Below, in pieces: positions 42,962 through 55,730 of a stretch of DNA of 64,000 nucleotides (its first letter is position 1; the number at the start of each line of letters is the position of its first letter). The stretch covers positions 1 through 64,000 of the forward strand of contig NZ_ATVH01000018.1 of NCBI RefSeq assembly GCF_000420625.1. Direction: 5' to 3'. Both the position numbers and the translations under genes were made by a program. The stretch is from Fodinicurvata sediminis DSM 21159 (lineage in GTDB: Bacteria > Pseudomonadota > Alphaproteobacteria > Kiloniellales > DSM-21159). The notes below the pieces were generated by a model, which was not told the origin of the DNA, did not search any database, and worked only from the letters and a program-made list of their open reading frames with translations.

Positions 42962-43480
42962 ATGCGGGTAATCGGCCTTGATCCAGGCCTGCGCCACATG
43001 GGCTGGGGCATCATAGATGCAGATGGCAGCCGCCTTTCTCATGTTGCCAACGGGACCCTGCGCAGTGACGATCGGTGTGACCTGCCGGCACGCTTGGTGC
43101 AGCTCAAGAGCGCCCTGGAAGAGGTGCTGGGACAACATGGACCTCAGGTCGCTGCCGTAGAGGAAACCTTGGCAAATCGAAATCCCGACTCGACCCTGAA
43201 GCTGGGCATGGCGCGGGGTGTCGCCTTGATGGTTCCGGCCATCGCGGGCCTGGAGGTGACGCAGTACCTGCCAATGATCGTCAAGAAGTCGGTGGTCGGG
43301 ACGGGACATGCGAAAAAGGAGCAGGTGACCATGATGATCGAGCGCCTGCTGCCGGGCTGCAGCCCTCATTCTGCGGATGCAGCGGATGCTCTGGCCGTGG
43401 CGATCTGTCATGCCCATCACGCGTCCACCCGACAGAGCTGGGCGGATCGAAGGCATGAAGTGGCAGGGAGAGCTTCGTGA
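42962..43480 (+). CDS. ruvC: Holliday junction resolvase RuvC
   Basis: Endonuclease that cuts Holliday junctions at the end of recombination. The 172-residue protein has the catalytic acids in IGLDPGLRHMGWG (Asp7), AVEETL (Glu near 67) and the C-terminal SADAADALAVA block. It overlaps the ruvA GTG start by four bases, then ruvA overlaps ruvB by four, so ruvCAB is a coupled operon. No GTTC-N7-GTTC LexA box is visible in the 66 bases upstream. Confidence 0.95.
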   Translation: MRVIGLDPGLRHMGWGIIDADGSRLSHVANGTLRSDDRCDLPARLVQLKSALEEVLGQHGPQVAAVEETLANRNPDSTLKLGMARGVALMVPAIAGLEVTQYLPMIVKKSVVGTGHAKKEQVTMMIERLLPGCSPHSADAADALAVAICHAHHASTRQSWADRRHEVAGRAS

Positions 43481-44112
43481 TTGGCAAGTTGACCGGGACC
43501 GTGGACCAGCCGGCCGAGGACCATGTCATACTGGATGTCGGCGGAGTGGGCTATATCGTCTTCTGTTCCGCACGAACCTTGAGTGCCCTGCCTTCAATGG
43601 GCGAGAGCGCGAGTCTTCTGATCGAAACCCATGTGCGGGAAGACCACATTCACCTTTATGGCTTTGCGGAATCATTGGAGCGCGAGTGGTTCCGCCTGCT
43701 TTCAGGAGTCCAGGGGGTGGGTGCGCGCATGGCGTTGGCCATTCTTTCAATCCTGCCCCCCTTGTCTTTGGCACAGGCCATTGCGGCCCAGGATCGCGCA
43801 TCTCTCACGCGTGCCAATGGGGTCGGACCTAAGTTGGCGGCACGAGTGATCAGCGAATTGATGGACAAGGCCGGGCAGTTTGCGACGACAGAAAGTCTGG
43901 CACACGAAGTCACCAGCGGTGCGGCTGCGGTTGCGCCTTCAGGAGAGGCGGGCATGGCCGGACAGGCCGAAGATGCCGTCTCGGCCCTGGTGAACCTGGG
44001 GTACCGACGAACAGAAGCCTTCGCGGCCGTTTCGAAAACGGCACGCGAACAGGGTGAGGGGGCCAGCCTTCAGGGCCTCATCCGTGAAGCGCTGCGGGAG
44101 CTGTCGTCATGA
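43477..44112 (+). CDS. ruvA: Holliday junction branch migration protein RuvA
   Basis: Tetrameric DNA-binding subunit that holds the junction for the RuvB motor. The 211-residue protein begins [10 protein letters not shown] (OB-fold domain I), contains the helix-hairpin-helix [14 protein letters not shown] and [11 protein letters not shown], and ends with domain III ([16 protein letters not shown]) that touches RuvB. The start is GTG at 43477, overlapping ruvC. Length and order are normal. Confidence 0.95.
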   Translation: MIGKLTGTVDQPAEDHVILDVGGVGYIVFCSARTLSALPSMGESASLLIETHVREDHIHLYGFAESLEREWFRLLSGVQGVGARMALAILSILPPLSLAQAIAAQDRASLTRANGVGPKLAARVISELMDKAGQFATTESLAHEVTSGAAAVAPSGEAGMAGQAEDAVSALVNLGYRRTEAFAAVSKTAREQGEGASLQGLIREALRELSS

Positions 44113-45158
44113 GCGAATCACGCATGGTTTCTCCGGAATCGGAAGGCGAGGAGCCGGACAGCGGCTTGCGTCCTGTCACCCTTGAGGACTTCATTGGCCA
44201 GCAGCAGCTGCGCGCCAACCTGCGGGTTTTCATTGAAGCCGCCAGGGCGCGTGAGGAAAACCTGGACCATGTCCTGTTTTATGGTCCGCCTGGCCTTGGA
44301 AAGACGACCCTTGCCCAGATCGTGGCCCGCGAGTTGGGGGTTGGCTTTCGCGCGACCTCCGGTCCTGTCATCGCAAAGGCGGGGGATCTGGCCGCGATTC
44401 TGACCAACCTGCAGCCCCGTGATGTGCTCTTCATCGACGAGATACACCGTCTCAGCCCCGCCGTTGAGGAAATTCTCTATCCTGCCATGGAGGATTTCCA
44501 ACTGGATATCATCATTGGTGAGGGGCCGGCGGCCCGCTCGGTACGAATCGACCTGCCGCCCTTTACCCTGGTCGGAGCAACGACGCGAAGCGGCCTGATT
44601 ACGCGCCCCTTGCGCGAACGCTTCGGAATTCCCCAGCGGCTGCAGTTCTATCTTCCCGAAGAACTTGAGGAGATCGTGCGACGGGGAGCAAGAGTGCTGA
44701 ACTTCTCGTTAACTCCGGATGGTGCAGCCGAGATCGCGCGCCGCAGTCGTGGCACACCGCGCGTGGCCGGGCGCCTTCTTCGGCGTGTGCGCGATTTTGC
44801 AGCCGTGGCCGGGGACTCCACCGTGGATGCCGCTATTGCCGATTCGGCGCTGCGCCGCCTGGAAGTCGATTCGCGCGGCCTGGATGCCATGGACCGTCGC
44901 TACCTGCAGTGCATTGCAGAGCATTACGGGGGCGGTCCAGTGGGTGCAGAAACGCTGGCCGCAGCGCTTTCCGAACAACGTGACGTGATTGAGGAAGTGA
45001 TCGAACCTTATTTGTTACAGCAAGGTTTTTTGCAAAGGACGCCGCGGGGCCGCTTACTGACCCCCGGCGGTTTCGGGCATCTGGGCCTGGAGCCTCCAGC
45101 CGCCCTTGTGGAGCAGCTGGACCTGATATCTTCCATGGAGCAGGAGGAAGACGGGTGA
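44109..45158 (+). CDS. ruvB: Holliday junction branch migration ATPase RuvB
   Basis: AAA+ hexameric motor for branch migration. Walker [10 protein letters not shown] is at residues 59-67, Walker [11 protein letters not shown] follows, and sensor 1 VGATTRSG and the arginine-finger region [12 protein letters not shown] are present. The C-terminal winged helix includes LQRTPRGR. The 349-residue length is typical. The ATG overlaps the ruvA stop (ATGA), and its own stop overlaps the ybgC start as GTGA, tying ruvCAB to the tol-pal genes. Confidence 0.96.
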   Translation: MSESRMVSPESEGEEPDSGLRPVTLEDFIGQQQLRANLRVFIEAARAREENLDHVLFYGPPGLGKTTLAQIVARELGVGFRATSGPVIAKAGDLAAILTNLQPRDVLFIDEIHRLSPAVEEILYPAMEDFQLDIIIGEGPAARSVRIDLPPFTLVGATTRSGLITRPLRERFGIPQRLQFYLPEELEEIVRRGARVLNFSLTPDGAAEIARRSRGTPRVAGRLLRRVRDFAAVAGDSTVDAAIADSALRRLEVDSRGLDAMDRRYLQCIAEHYGGGPVGAETLAAALSEQRDVIEEVIEPYLLQQGFLQRTPRGRLLTPGGFGHLGLEPPAALVEQLDLISSMEQEEDG

Positions 45159-45616
45159 GCGCACCAGAGGGGGGGCAGGAGCATGACCTGTCCGGATGGT
45201 TCGATGGAAAAAGGCATGTTCTTCCCATCCGGGTCTATTACGAGGACACCGATGCAGGAGGCATCGTCTATTATGCAAATTACCTGCGCTTTGCCGAGCG
45301 TGCCCGCACAGAATTCCTGCGCAGTCTATCCTTGGATCAGAAGCGGCTGCGTGAAGACTACGGACTGCTTTTTGTCGTCCGTCGTGTTGAAGTGGATTAT
45401 GAAGGGCCGGCACGTCTTGACGATCTTGTGCAGATCCATAGCAGCATGGCCCGTCTGGGCGGTGCGCGCTTGGACCTGGAGCAGGATGTCATGCTGGGCA
45501 TTAGCCGGCTTGTGTCGCTGAAGGTGCAGGTGGTTACGGTGGATGCCGAGACCACGCGCGCACGGCGGCTCCCCGCCCATATACGCGACATACTCATGCC
45601 GTATTCACAATCCTAG
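45155..45616 (+). CDS. ybgC: Tol-Pal system acyl-CoA thioesterase YbgC
   Basis: Hot-dog fold thioesterase of 153 residues. [26 protein letters not shown] contains the catalytic Asp and the family signature. In proteobacteria ybgC opens the tol-pal operon; E. coli YbgC binds acyl carrier protein and phospholipid-synthesis enzymes at the inner membrane. The GTG start at 45155 overlaps the ruvB stop by four bases, so expression follows the ruv genes by coupling. Confidence 0.94.
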   Translation: MSAPEGGQEHDLSGWFDGKRHVLPIRVYYEDTDAGGIVYYANYLRFAERARTEFLRSLSLDQKRLREDYGLLFVVRRVEVDYEGPARLDDLVQIHSSMARLGGARLDLEQDVMLGISRLVSLKVQVVTVDAETTRARRLPAHIRDILMPYSQS

Positions 45617-45647
45617 CTGCAATCGATGAAATTCGGAGTACATCCCC

Positions 45648-46376
45648 ATGGAGAATGAAGCGGTCGACGCAGCGATGCTGGCCGGGTCGGCTTCGGGTGA
45701 CCTGAGTATCTGGGGTCTTTTCCTCCAGGCCGACATTGTCGTGAAGTTGGTCATGCTGATTCTCGTCTCGGCCTCCATCTGGAGCTGGGCGATCATCATC
45801 GAGAAGCTGATCAAGTTACGCCGGCTGAAGGCCCAGGCCGAGGCTTTCGAGGACGAATTCTGGTCCGGGCGGTCTCTTGATCGGCTGTATGATGAGATAG
45901 GCGAGGCCCCAAGCGATCCTTACGAATCGGTTTTTGTCACAGCCATGCAGGAATGGCGGCGCTTTGCGCAACGTGGCGGTGGAATGGCACAGGAACGGAC
46001 TGCTGCCTTGAAAGAACGAATCGAGCGTGTGATGGGAATTACCATCGGACGCGAAATGGATCGTGTCGAAAAGCACATGATTTTCCTGGCCTCGGTCGGC
46101 TCCTCGGCTCCGTTTATCGGTTTGTTCGGGACAGTCTGGGGAATCATGAATGCCTTTACCGCAATTGCCGGTACAGCCAACACCAGCCTTGCCGTGGTGG
46201 CGCCAGGCATTGCCGAAGCCCTGTTCGCGACGGCACTGGGACTGGTCGCGGCGATTCCGGCCACCATCGGCTTTAACAAGCTGAACAATGACATTGGGCG
46301 CTATGGACAGCGGCTCGAGGCTTTCGCGGGCGAGTTCGATGCCATTCTGTCCCGCCAGCTCGAGGAGGCACGCTAG
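45648..46376 (+). CDS. tolQ: Tol-Pal system protein TolQ
   Basis: MotA/ExbB-family inner-membrane proton channel subunit that, with TolR, powers TolA. The 242-residue protein shows three membrane helices: residues about 25-47, then a long cytoplasmic loop, then 140-165 and 175-200 (GSSAPFIGLFGTVWGIMNAF and ALFATALGLVAAIP). The start at 45648 leaves 31 bases after ybgC. Together with tolR, tolA, tolB and pal it forms the envelope-constriction complex used in cell division. Confidence 0.96.
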   Translation: MENEAVDAAMLAGSASGDLSIWGLFLQADIVVKLVMLILVSASIWSWAIIIEKLIKLRRLKAQAEAFEDEFWSGRSLDRLYDEIGEAPSDPYESVFVTAMQEWRRFAQRGGGMAQERTAALKERIERVMGITIGREMDRVEKHMIFLASVGSSAPFIGLFGTVWGIMNAFTAIAGTANTSLAVVAPGIAEALFATALGLVAAIPATIGFNKLNNDIGRYGQRLEAFAGEFDAILSRQLEEAR

Positions 46377-46378
46377 AC

Positions 46379-46834
46379 ATGGCCGGTGGTCCCATCATGA
46401 GCCGGCGCGGGGAGACACATGGGGGTTTCCGCCGGCGTCGCTGGCAGCCGATGAGCGAGATCAACGTGACGCCTTTCGTGGACGTCATGCTGGTTCTGCT
46501 GATCGTTTTCATGGTCACCGCACCTTTGCTGACTGTTGGTGTCCCAATTGACCTGCCCAAGGTTTCCGCACGACAGCTCAATGACCCTGGGGAACCCCTG
46601 GAAATAACCGTCACCAACGGAGGACAGGTCTATATTCAGGAAACTGAAGTGGACCTGGAAGCCCTTGTGCCGCGCCTGACGGCGATCACTGGCGAAGATT
46701 TCGAAAGTCGGATCCATGTGCGTGGCGACGAGAACGTCGCTTATGGCCAGGTGATGCAGGTCATGGGGCGTATCAATACGGCGGGCTTTTCGAGCGTATC
46801 ACTGATCGTCGAGCAGCCCTCACGCCAGGAGTGA
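46379..46834 (+). CDS. tolR: Tol-Pal system protein TolR
   Basis: ExbD-family partner of TolQ with one membrane helix and a periplasmic domain. The 151-residue protein has the signature EINVTPFVDVMLVLLIVFMV, in which the Asp of FVDVML is the proton-carrying residue, followed by a periplasmic alpha/beta domain. It starts two bases after the tolQ stop. An internal Met at position 7 is an alternative start. Confidence 0.95.
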   Translation: MAGGPIMSRRGETHGGFRRRRWQPMSEINVTPFVDVMLVLLIVFMVTAPLLTVGVPIDLPKVSARQLNDPGEPLEITVTNGGQVYIQETEVDLEALVPRLTAITGEDFESRIHVRGDENVAYGQVMQVMGRINTAGFSSVSLIVEQPSRQE

Positions 46835-46853
46835 CAGGAGTGCGGACGCCGCC

Positions 46854-48052
<1,199 letters not shown>

Positions 48053-48053
<1 letters not shown>

Positions 48054-49411
48054 TGCGGACGATCCAAATGTTATTCCGCTTGCCTGGCCTGGTTTTCCTG
48101 GCATTGGCGACCTTCGGCTTGGCGGCGTCCCAAGCTCATGCCCAGTTGACGGTCGATATTACGAAAGGCTTTGTCGAACCCCTCCCGGTTGCCATATCGG
48201 ACTTCTATTCCGAGGACAACGAGGGTGCCGAGGTCGGCTCGAACCTGGCGCAGGTGATTTCGGACAATCTGGAAAATTCCGGGCTTTTTGCACCGCTGGA
48301 CCAGCGCGCCTTTATCCAGGACCCCGCTGCTCTAGATGCAGGACCGCGCTTTGCGGATTGGCGTCTGATCGATGCCCAGGCTCTGGTGAGCGGCCGCGTG
48401 CAAATGCAGAGCGATGGACGCATGCGTGTGGAATTCCGCCTGTGGGATGTTTTGGCGGAAGAGCAGATGCAGGGCTTGGCCTACACGACCTCGCCCGACA
48501 ATTGGCGACGCATTGCCCATATCATATCGGACGAGGTCTACGAGCGCCTAACGGGTGAGGAGGGTTATTTCGACACCCGTATTGTCTATGTCGCTGAAAG
48601 CGGGCCACAGGATCGCCGGGTAAAGCGTCTGGCCATCATGGACCAGGACGGTGCCAATCATCGGTTCCTGACGGATGGGAGCAGCCTTGTTCTGACGCCG
48701 CGTTTTTCGCCGACATCACAGGAAATCACCTTCATGTCCTATGCGGGCGATTCGCCGCGTGTCTATCTCCTGAATCTCAACACTGGCCAGCAGGAGGTTT
48801 TGGGTCAATTTCCGGGCATGACCTTCTCGCCAAGGTTTTCCCCGGATGGCAACAAGGTCATCCTTTCCATGGCACAAGGTGGCAACTCGGACATCTATAC
48901 CATGGACTTGCGGACACGCGAGATGCGCCAGCTGACCAACCATCCTTCGATCGACACTTCTCCATCCTACGCTCCGGATGGCGAGAAAATCGTCTTCAAC
49001 TCGGACCGCAGTGGCCAGCAACAGCTTTACGTGATGAACGCGGATGGTTCGAGTGTCGAACGGATCAGCTACGGTGATGGGCGTTATGCCACACCGGTTT
49101 GGTCACCACGCGGAGACTTGATTGCCTTCACCCGAATGAGTCAGGGGAACTTTTACGTGGGTGTCATGCGTCCCGATGGCAGTGGGGAGCGTATGATCAG
49201 CCGTGGTTTCCTGGTTGAGGGGCCAACCTGGGCGCCCAATGGACGTGTCATGGCCTTCTTCAAGCAGGAGCCTACAGACAGTACCGGACGAGTCAGCAGC
49301 AAGCTGGTCAGCGTCGATGTGACAGGCTTCAACGAACGCGAATTGCCAACACCCATGGATGCCTCGGATCCAGCCTGGTCACCACTTTTGACACAGCCTG
49401 GAACCCCTTGA
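48053..49411 (+). CDS. tolB: Tol-Pal system beta-propeller protein TolB
   Basis: Periplasmic protein of 452 residues. A signal peptide ends near [10 protein letters not shown] (cleavage after AHA). The N-terminal alpha/beta domain is followed by a six-bladed propeller with repeated motifs of the type [19 protein letters not shown] and SPRGDLIAF. TolB binds Pal and TolA. The ATG overlaps the tolA stop by one base. A 146-base gap follows before pal, with its own ribosome site and possibly a promoter. Confidence 0.96.
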
Positions 49412-49557
49412 TTGCGGGACAGGCGCTCCGTATGCTCAAGGCTCTCGATTCGGCCGATGCACGGGGTTTTCTTCGATCAGGCGCGGCGAGCAGTCGCATC
49501 ACTATGATGTCTTGATTTCCTGACCGAGGGTCGGGGTAGCTCTTAAGGGGACCTACA

Positions 49558-50073
49558 ATGCGTTTTGCTTTTCTTGGTGTTGCAGCAGCACTGCTGCTGG
49601 CAGCCTGTCAATCCACACCCAGTGAATCCGATTCGGCCAGCAGCGATGCTTCGGCAAGCGGCTCCGGCAGCGGCTCCGGTTCCAGCCTGACCCAGGACAA
49701 TCTGGGTTCGGCCGACCCCGGTACCCAGGAAGATCTTGAGCAGCGGATCGGTGATCGCGTGTTCTTCGATTTCGACAGCAGCAGTGTTCGCCAGGATCAA
49801 CGGCGAACCGTCGAGTTGCTGGCTGAATGGATGCAGCGCTATGACAACGTGCAGCTTAGTATCGAAGGGCATGCCGACGAACGCGGTACGCGGGAGTACA
49901 ACCTGGCTCTTGGTGAACGTCGTGCAAATTCCGTTGAGGAAATGCTGGTTGCACTTGGTGTGCCCCAGTCTCGTCTGAGGACAATTTCCTATGGCAAGGA
50001 ACGACCGGCTGAGATCGGATCTAACGAGGCAGCCTGGGCCGCCAACCGCCGCGCGGAATTCGTTGTCCGCTAA
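49558..50073 (+). CDS. pal: Peptidoglycan-associated lipoprotein Pal
   Basis: Outer-membrane lipoprotein that grips peptidoglycan through an OmpA-like domain. The 171-residue precursor has a signal peptide with lipobox LLLAACQS, so Cys20 or near is lipidated. A Ser/Gly-rich linker follows, then the OmpA domain (VFFDFDSSSV, IEGHADERGTREYNLALGERRA) with the diaminopimelate-binding Asp and Arg. AGGGGA precedes the ATG. A strong terminator follows 23 bases after the stop. Confidence 0.96.
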   Translation: MRFAFLGVAAALLLAACQSTPSESDSASSDASASGSGSGSGSSLTQDNLGSADPGTQEDLEQRIGDRVFFDFDSSSVRQDQRRTVELLAEWMQRYDNVQLSIEGHADERGTREYNLALGERRANSVEEMLVALGVPQSRLRTISYGKERPAEIGSNEAAWAANRRAEFVVR

Positions 50074-50096
50074 GCTTGGATGACAGCGTGACCTTC

Positions 50097-50136
50097 AGTA
50101 AATGCCTGGTTCATATGAGCCGGGCATTTACTTTTT
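50097..50136 (+). terminator. Intrinsic terminator after pal
   Basis: AGTAAATGCC (50097-50106) pairs with GGCATTTACT (50123-50132), a 10-bp stem with further pairing (GGTTC with GAGCC) inside. It runs into TTTTT (50132-50136). It closes the tol-pal transcript before cpoB. Confidence 0.9.
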
Positions 50137-50257
50137 CGAGGGCAGGAGGTTCAGGGCGCCGTCTTGCGATACGCTGGCCCAACTGGCCATGATGCCTCAT
50201 TTGTGCCACGAATGTTCTAGAGTTGATGTGTACATCAAATGCATCGAAATGGACGTC

Positions 50258-51118
50258 ATGATGAAAGCGCTATTCAGGGTTTCCGGTATCACAGAAATGC
50301 ATTTGCGTGCAGGCTTTGGGCGGGCCTTGTCCACTGGCCTGATTGCACTTGCTATCGGGGTTGCAGCAGTTCCCGTCGCCGCCCAGGAGACATCCAACCA
50401 GTCGCGCATGATGGCGTATAGCGAACGGTTGGATTCATTCGAACGCCTTGTGCGCGATTTGACGGGACGTGTGGAGACACTGGAGCATCAGCTGCGCCAG
50501 GCCAATCGCCGTATAGAACAGCTGGAAGCCGAGCAGCAGCAAGCTGGTGATAGCGTCGACACCTCAGGTGTTGGTGAGCGTGAAGAGACACTGGAAGATT
50601 TCGACGAAACGGCGGGTCGGGAGAGCGGGCAGTCAGAGCCCAGGGACCTCGGGACACTAACGGATGACTCTGCAGGGGACAGTTCAGAAGCCTCATCTGG
50701 AGCGTCTGCTGACAGCGATGGAAATCTGCCCGAGGGCAGTGCCACGGATCAGTATAACTATGCTTTCGGCTTGCTGCAGGAAGCCGAGTGGGAGCAGGCC
50801 GAAGCCGCCTTGGCTGCATTTGTCGAGGAGCACCCGGATAACTCGCTGGCTGGCAATGCAAAGTACTGGCTGGGCGAGACGTACTATGTGCGTCAGGATT
50901 ACATTGAGGCAGCACAGACTTTTGCCGAGGGGTACAAGGACTATCCTGACAGCAATAAGGCACCGGACAATCTGCTGAAACTTGGCATGTCGCTGGCGGC
51001 CCTTGAACAGGTGGAAGATGCCTGCGGTACCTTCGAGGAACTGGAAGCTCGATACAGTGATGCAGCCAGCCAAATTCTGGAACGCTCTCGTGCGGAAAGG
51101 GAACGTTTGGGCTGTTGA
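50258..51118 (+). CDS. cpoB: CpoB/YbgF, Tol-Pal coordinator of septal peptidoglycan synthesis
   Basis: Periplasmic protein of 286 residues that links Tol to PBP1B in E. coli. A signal peptide ends near VPVAAQET; an N-terminal trimeric coiled coil (SERLDSFERLVRDLTGRVETL) comes next, then an acidic Ser-rich linker and a C-terminal TPR domain (YNYAFGLLQEAEWEQAEAAL, YWLGETYYVRQDYIEAAQTF). The start at 50258 or 50261 is chosen because earlier residues are not protein-like. It lies after the pal terminator and a 16-base near-palindrome (50223-50238), so it probably has its own promoter. Confidence 0.9.
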   Translation: MMKALFRVSGITEMHLRAGFGRALSTGLIALAIGVAAVPVAAQETSNQSRMMAYSERLDSFERLVRDLTGRVETLEHQLRQANRRIEQLEAEQQQAGDSVDTSGVGEREETLEDFDETAGRESGQSEPRDLGTLTDDSAGDSSEASSGASADSDGNLPEGSATDQYNYAFGLLQEAEWEQAEAALAAFVEEHPDNSLAGNAKYWLGETYYVRQDYIEAAQTFAEGYKDYPDSNKAPDNLLKLGMSLAALEQVEDACGTFEELEARYSDAASQILERSRAERERLGC

Positions 51119-51151
51119 CCCCTGCAGTCCTGCCTGGATCAGGAGGTTCTC

Positions 51152-52513
51152 TTGCAGGGTGTGAGCGTTCAGGATGCCAGAAGTTCGGCGATTTCGTCCG
51201 AAGAATTCGCGCGACTCATGCAACCATTCACGCCCTTCGAGCCCTGTGCCAGGATAGCCTGTGCAGTCTCGGGCGGAATGGACAGTACGGCTCTGCTGCT
51301 GCTGCTGGCGCAGTGGTGCCGGCATGCAGGACATGAGCTGCTGGTCCTGACCGTTGATCACGGCTTGCGCTCGGGGTCTTCGGAAGAAGCTGAAGCCGTC
51401 ATGCGGCATGCGCGCTCGCTGGAACTCAAGGGGCGGATCCTTCGTTGGCAGGGAAGCAAACCCACGCGCGCTGTACAGGAGCCGGCCAGACAGGCACGCT
51501 ATGAGTTGCTGTCGCGCTGTTGCCGTGAAGAGGCTGTTCTGCACCTTGCTCTTGCGCATCACGCCGAGGATCAGGCTGAAACAATGGGCTTGCGACTTCA
51601 ATCGGGCAGCGGCCTGATGGGACTTGCTGGCATGTCGGCGGTGCGTTACCTGCCTGATCTGCGCCTGATGCGGCCATTGCTCGGCGTTCCCAAATCGCGT
51701 CTGGAAGCCACCATGCACCAACATGGACAGGAATGGTCCGAGGACCCTTCGAACCGGGACGAGAGGTATCGCCGAGTGCAGTATCGCGTTGTTCTGGGAA
51801 CAGGAGATGAAGGCAAGGAGCTGACCCGTACATTGCTGTCCACTTCTGGCGTACTGGGTCGCTTGCGCGCCTGGTCGGAAGCCGAGATAGCCAGGCAGTT
51901 GGCATGCACTGTAGCGTTTTATTCCGCGGGATATGCCCTGGTGCACCTTGCTGCCTTGCAGGACGTTCCGGACTGGCTCTGGCATGGCATTTGGGCGCGA
52001 CTATTGCGCACAGTTGGCGGTGCAGCCTATAGCGCTCGCAAGGCCACGCTGGATGAGGCGCGTGCGTTCCTACAAGAGAAGAGGCGCATGCCTGAGACAG
52101 TGGGGGGATGCAGGCTGAAGGATCTTGGGGCTGGGCGTTTGCTGGTCATGCGTGAACCCGTAGGCCTTCCGAATGTTGCCTTGAAGCCGGGGGAATCGCA
52201 AAGCTGGGACGGCCGGTTCCGCTTTGTGCGGAGTCAGGATTGTCGGGTGCAGGAAGCTGTGACGGTCCGTGGCTTGGGTGAGCATGAGGCTGCCAGGCTG
52301 TGGCGATCGGTACCAAGTCTGCAATTATCCCGCATGCCAAGAGTGACATGGGCGTCTTTTCCTGCGGTGTTCTGCCTTGACGGTTTGCTTGCGGTCCCCC
52401 ACCTGAATTATAAATGTTATAAAATGCGGGGTAAGTACGGCATCTCGTGCGCTCCGCGCCCGCATCATTCCCTGGCTGAGTCCATTTTTCGGCCGGCAGT
52501 GAGTGGATCTTGA
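51152..52513 (+). CDS. tilS: tRNA(Ile)-lysidine synthase TilS
   Basis: ATP-dependent enzyme that places lysine on C34 of the tRNA-Ile CAU anticodon, changing it to read AUA. The PP-loop SGGMDST is at residues 40-46, followed by VDHGLRSGS and AHHAEDQAET. The 453-residue length is typical. The start codon is TTG at 51152, supported by a perfect AGGAGG five bases upstream; a GTG at 51161 is too far from it for best spacing. The last 40 codons are unusually AT-rich and may contain the ftsH promoter. Confidence 0.92.
   Translation: MQGVSVQDARSSAISSEEFARLMQPFTPFEPCARIACAVSGGMDSTALLLLLAQWCRHAGHELLVLTVDHGLRSGSSEEAEAVMRHARSLELKGRILRWQGSKPTRAVQEPARQARYELLSRCCREEAVLHLALAHHAEDQAETMGLRLQSGSGLMGLAGMSAVRYLPDLRLMRPLLGVPKSRLEATMHQHGQEWSEDPSNRDERYRRVQYRVVLGTGDEGKELTRTLLSTSGVLGRLRAWSEAEIARQLACTVAFYSAGYALVHLAALQDVPDWLWHGIWARLLRTVGGAAYSARKATLDEARAFLQEKRRMPETVGGCRLKDLGAGRLLVMREPVGLPNVALKPGESQSWDGRFRFVRSQDCRVQEAVTVRGLGEHEAARLWRSVPSLQLSRMPRVTWASFPAVFCLDGLLAVPHLNYKCYKMRGKYGISCAPRPHHSLAESIFRPAVSGS
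52385..52414 (+). promoter_or_regulatory. Possible ftsH promoter inside the tilS 3' end
   Basis: TTGCTT (52385-52390) and TATAAA (52409-52414) are 18 bases apart, within an AT-rich island (ATTATAAATGTTATAAAA) that stands out from the GC-rich coding sequence. A second TATAAA starts at 52418. It lies about 180 bases before ftsH. Assigned by eye. Confidence 0.35.
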
Positions 52514-52595
52514 TGGTTGAGACCGTCGTATGGCCCGTAAGAGCAACTACATGTTCTTGCTGGGTTTCGACAGGTTATAGTGAGGATATCGAGCT

Positions 52596-54530
<1,935 letters not shown>

Positions 54531-54551
54531 AGCCTATTATCAAGGCCAGAG

Positions 54552-54583
54552 AAAAGGGCGCCTGCTTGCAGGCGCCCTTTTTC
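54552..54583 (+). terminator. Intrinsic terminator after ftsH
   Basis: AAAGGGCGCCTG and CAGGCGCCCTTT form a near-perfect stem of about 12 bp with a CTTG loop, followed by further T residues (54578-54582). It separates ftsH from folP. Confidence 0.9.
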
Positions 54584-54644
54584 GTGCTGGCATTCAAGGG
54601 ACTGGGCGCTTTTTTGAGGTGGCGATCATCGCTATAAGCAGACT

Positions 54645-55682
54645 ATGGCTGAGCGCAAATTCTATATTCAACCCGATTTTATTGTCCCGCAGCACCCCCC
54701 CGGCAGCTGTCCACTCGCCGGCGGGCCCTACAGCTTCTCGCGTTGCATCAGGGCCTTGCGCGATGGACACGGTGTGGTCATGCGCGAGAATGTTTCCCTG
54801 GACGAGCTGGAAGGCGAGGAGAGCATCGACCTTGAACGCCTTAGGGCGCCACGTACCCCTTTCGCAGGCGTGGACATGACGGGGCCCAGCGTAATGGGGA
54901 TCGTGAATGTAACGCCGGACAGCTTTTCCGATGGCGGTGAACGCTTTGCCACGGAAAAGGCCATTGCCGATGGCCTTGCCATGTGGGAAGCGGGTGTTGC
55001 CTTCGTGGATGTGGGCGGTGAATCCACGCGGCCGGGTGCTGAACCGGTTCCAGATACTGAAGAAAAGCGCCGGGTTCTTCCGGTAATTCAAGAATTGAGC
55101 GCGGCCGGTGTGCGCGTATCCATTGACAGTTATCATGCTTCTGTCATCGAGGCGGCTATTGAGGCCGGTGCGGCAGTTGTGAATGACATCACGGCTTTGA
55201 CCGGAGATTCGCGCAGTCTGAAGGTTGTCGCTGAGAGTGGGCTGCCGGTTATCCTCATGCACATGCAGGGGCGGCCGCAGACCATGCAGAAATCGCCTGC
55301 CTATGACGATGTGACACTGGATATCTTCGATTTCCTGGAGCAGAGAATCACCTGCTGCCTTGAGGCAGGTATTTCAAGAGACCGCATCGCAGTGGATCCG
55401 GGTGTCGGCTTTGGTAAGACGCTCGACCACAATCTGGTGCTTCTCAATCGCTTGGCCACCTTCCACGCACTGGGGTGTCCGGTTCTGCTGGGGGCAAGCC
55501 GAAAAACCTTTATTTCACAGGTTTGCGGAAAGCTGGAACCGGGCGAGCGCGTTTCAGGAACCATGGCAACGCTTCTGGCCGGATGGACGCGTGGGGTGCA
55601 GATGCATCGCGTGCATGATGTGGACGAGGCCCTGCAGACCCTTAAGGTATGGCAGGCCATCGAAGGCGCTGTGGAAGGGTGA
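54645..55682 (+). CDS. folP: Dihydropteroate synthase
   Basis: Condenses p-aminobenzoate with hydroxymethyl-dihydropterin diphosphate in folate synthesis; target of sulfonamides. The TIM-barrel core starts at about residue 80 with VMGIVNVTPDSFSDGG, then GGESTRPGA, SIDSYH, VVNDIT and DPGVGFGKT. An N-terminal extension of about 80 residues (including CPLAGGPYSFSR) is characteristic of alphaproteobacterial FolP. No ribosome site is obvious before the ATG at 54645; a TATAAG element 14 bases upstream raises the possibility of a very short leader. The core alone would begin near residue 59. Confidence 0.94.
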   Translation: MAERKFYIQPDFIVPQHPPGSCPLAGGPYSFSRCIRALRDGHGVVMRENVSLDELEGEESIDLERLRAPRTPFAGVDMTGPSVMGIVNVTPDSFSDGGERFATEKAIADGLAMWEAGVAFVDVGGESTRPGAEPVPDTEEKRRVLPVIQELSAAGVRVSIDSYHASVIEAAIEAGAAVVNDITALTGDSRSLKVVAESGLPVILMHMQGRPQTMQKSPAYDDVTLDIFDFLEQRITCCLEAGISRDRIAVDPGVGFGKTLDHNLVLLNRLATFHALGCPVLLGASRKTFISQVCGKLEPGERVSGTMATLLAGWTRGVQMHRVHDVDEALQTLKVWQAIEGAVEG

Positions 55683-55730
55683 AGAGTTGGATATGTTTCA
55701 GGGCCATAAGCCAGGATAGAGGAAGCAGGC

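Noticed and set aside
50223-50238. FNR/Anr site upstream of cpoB
   Set aside because: The halves TTGAT and ATCAA are present but six bases apart where four are required.
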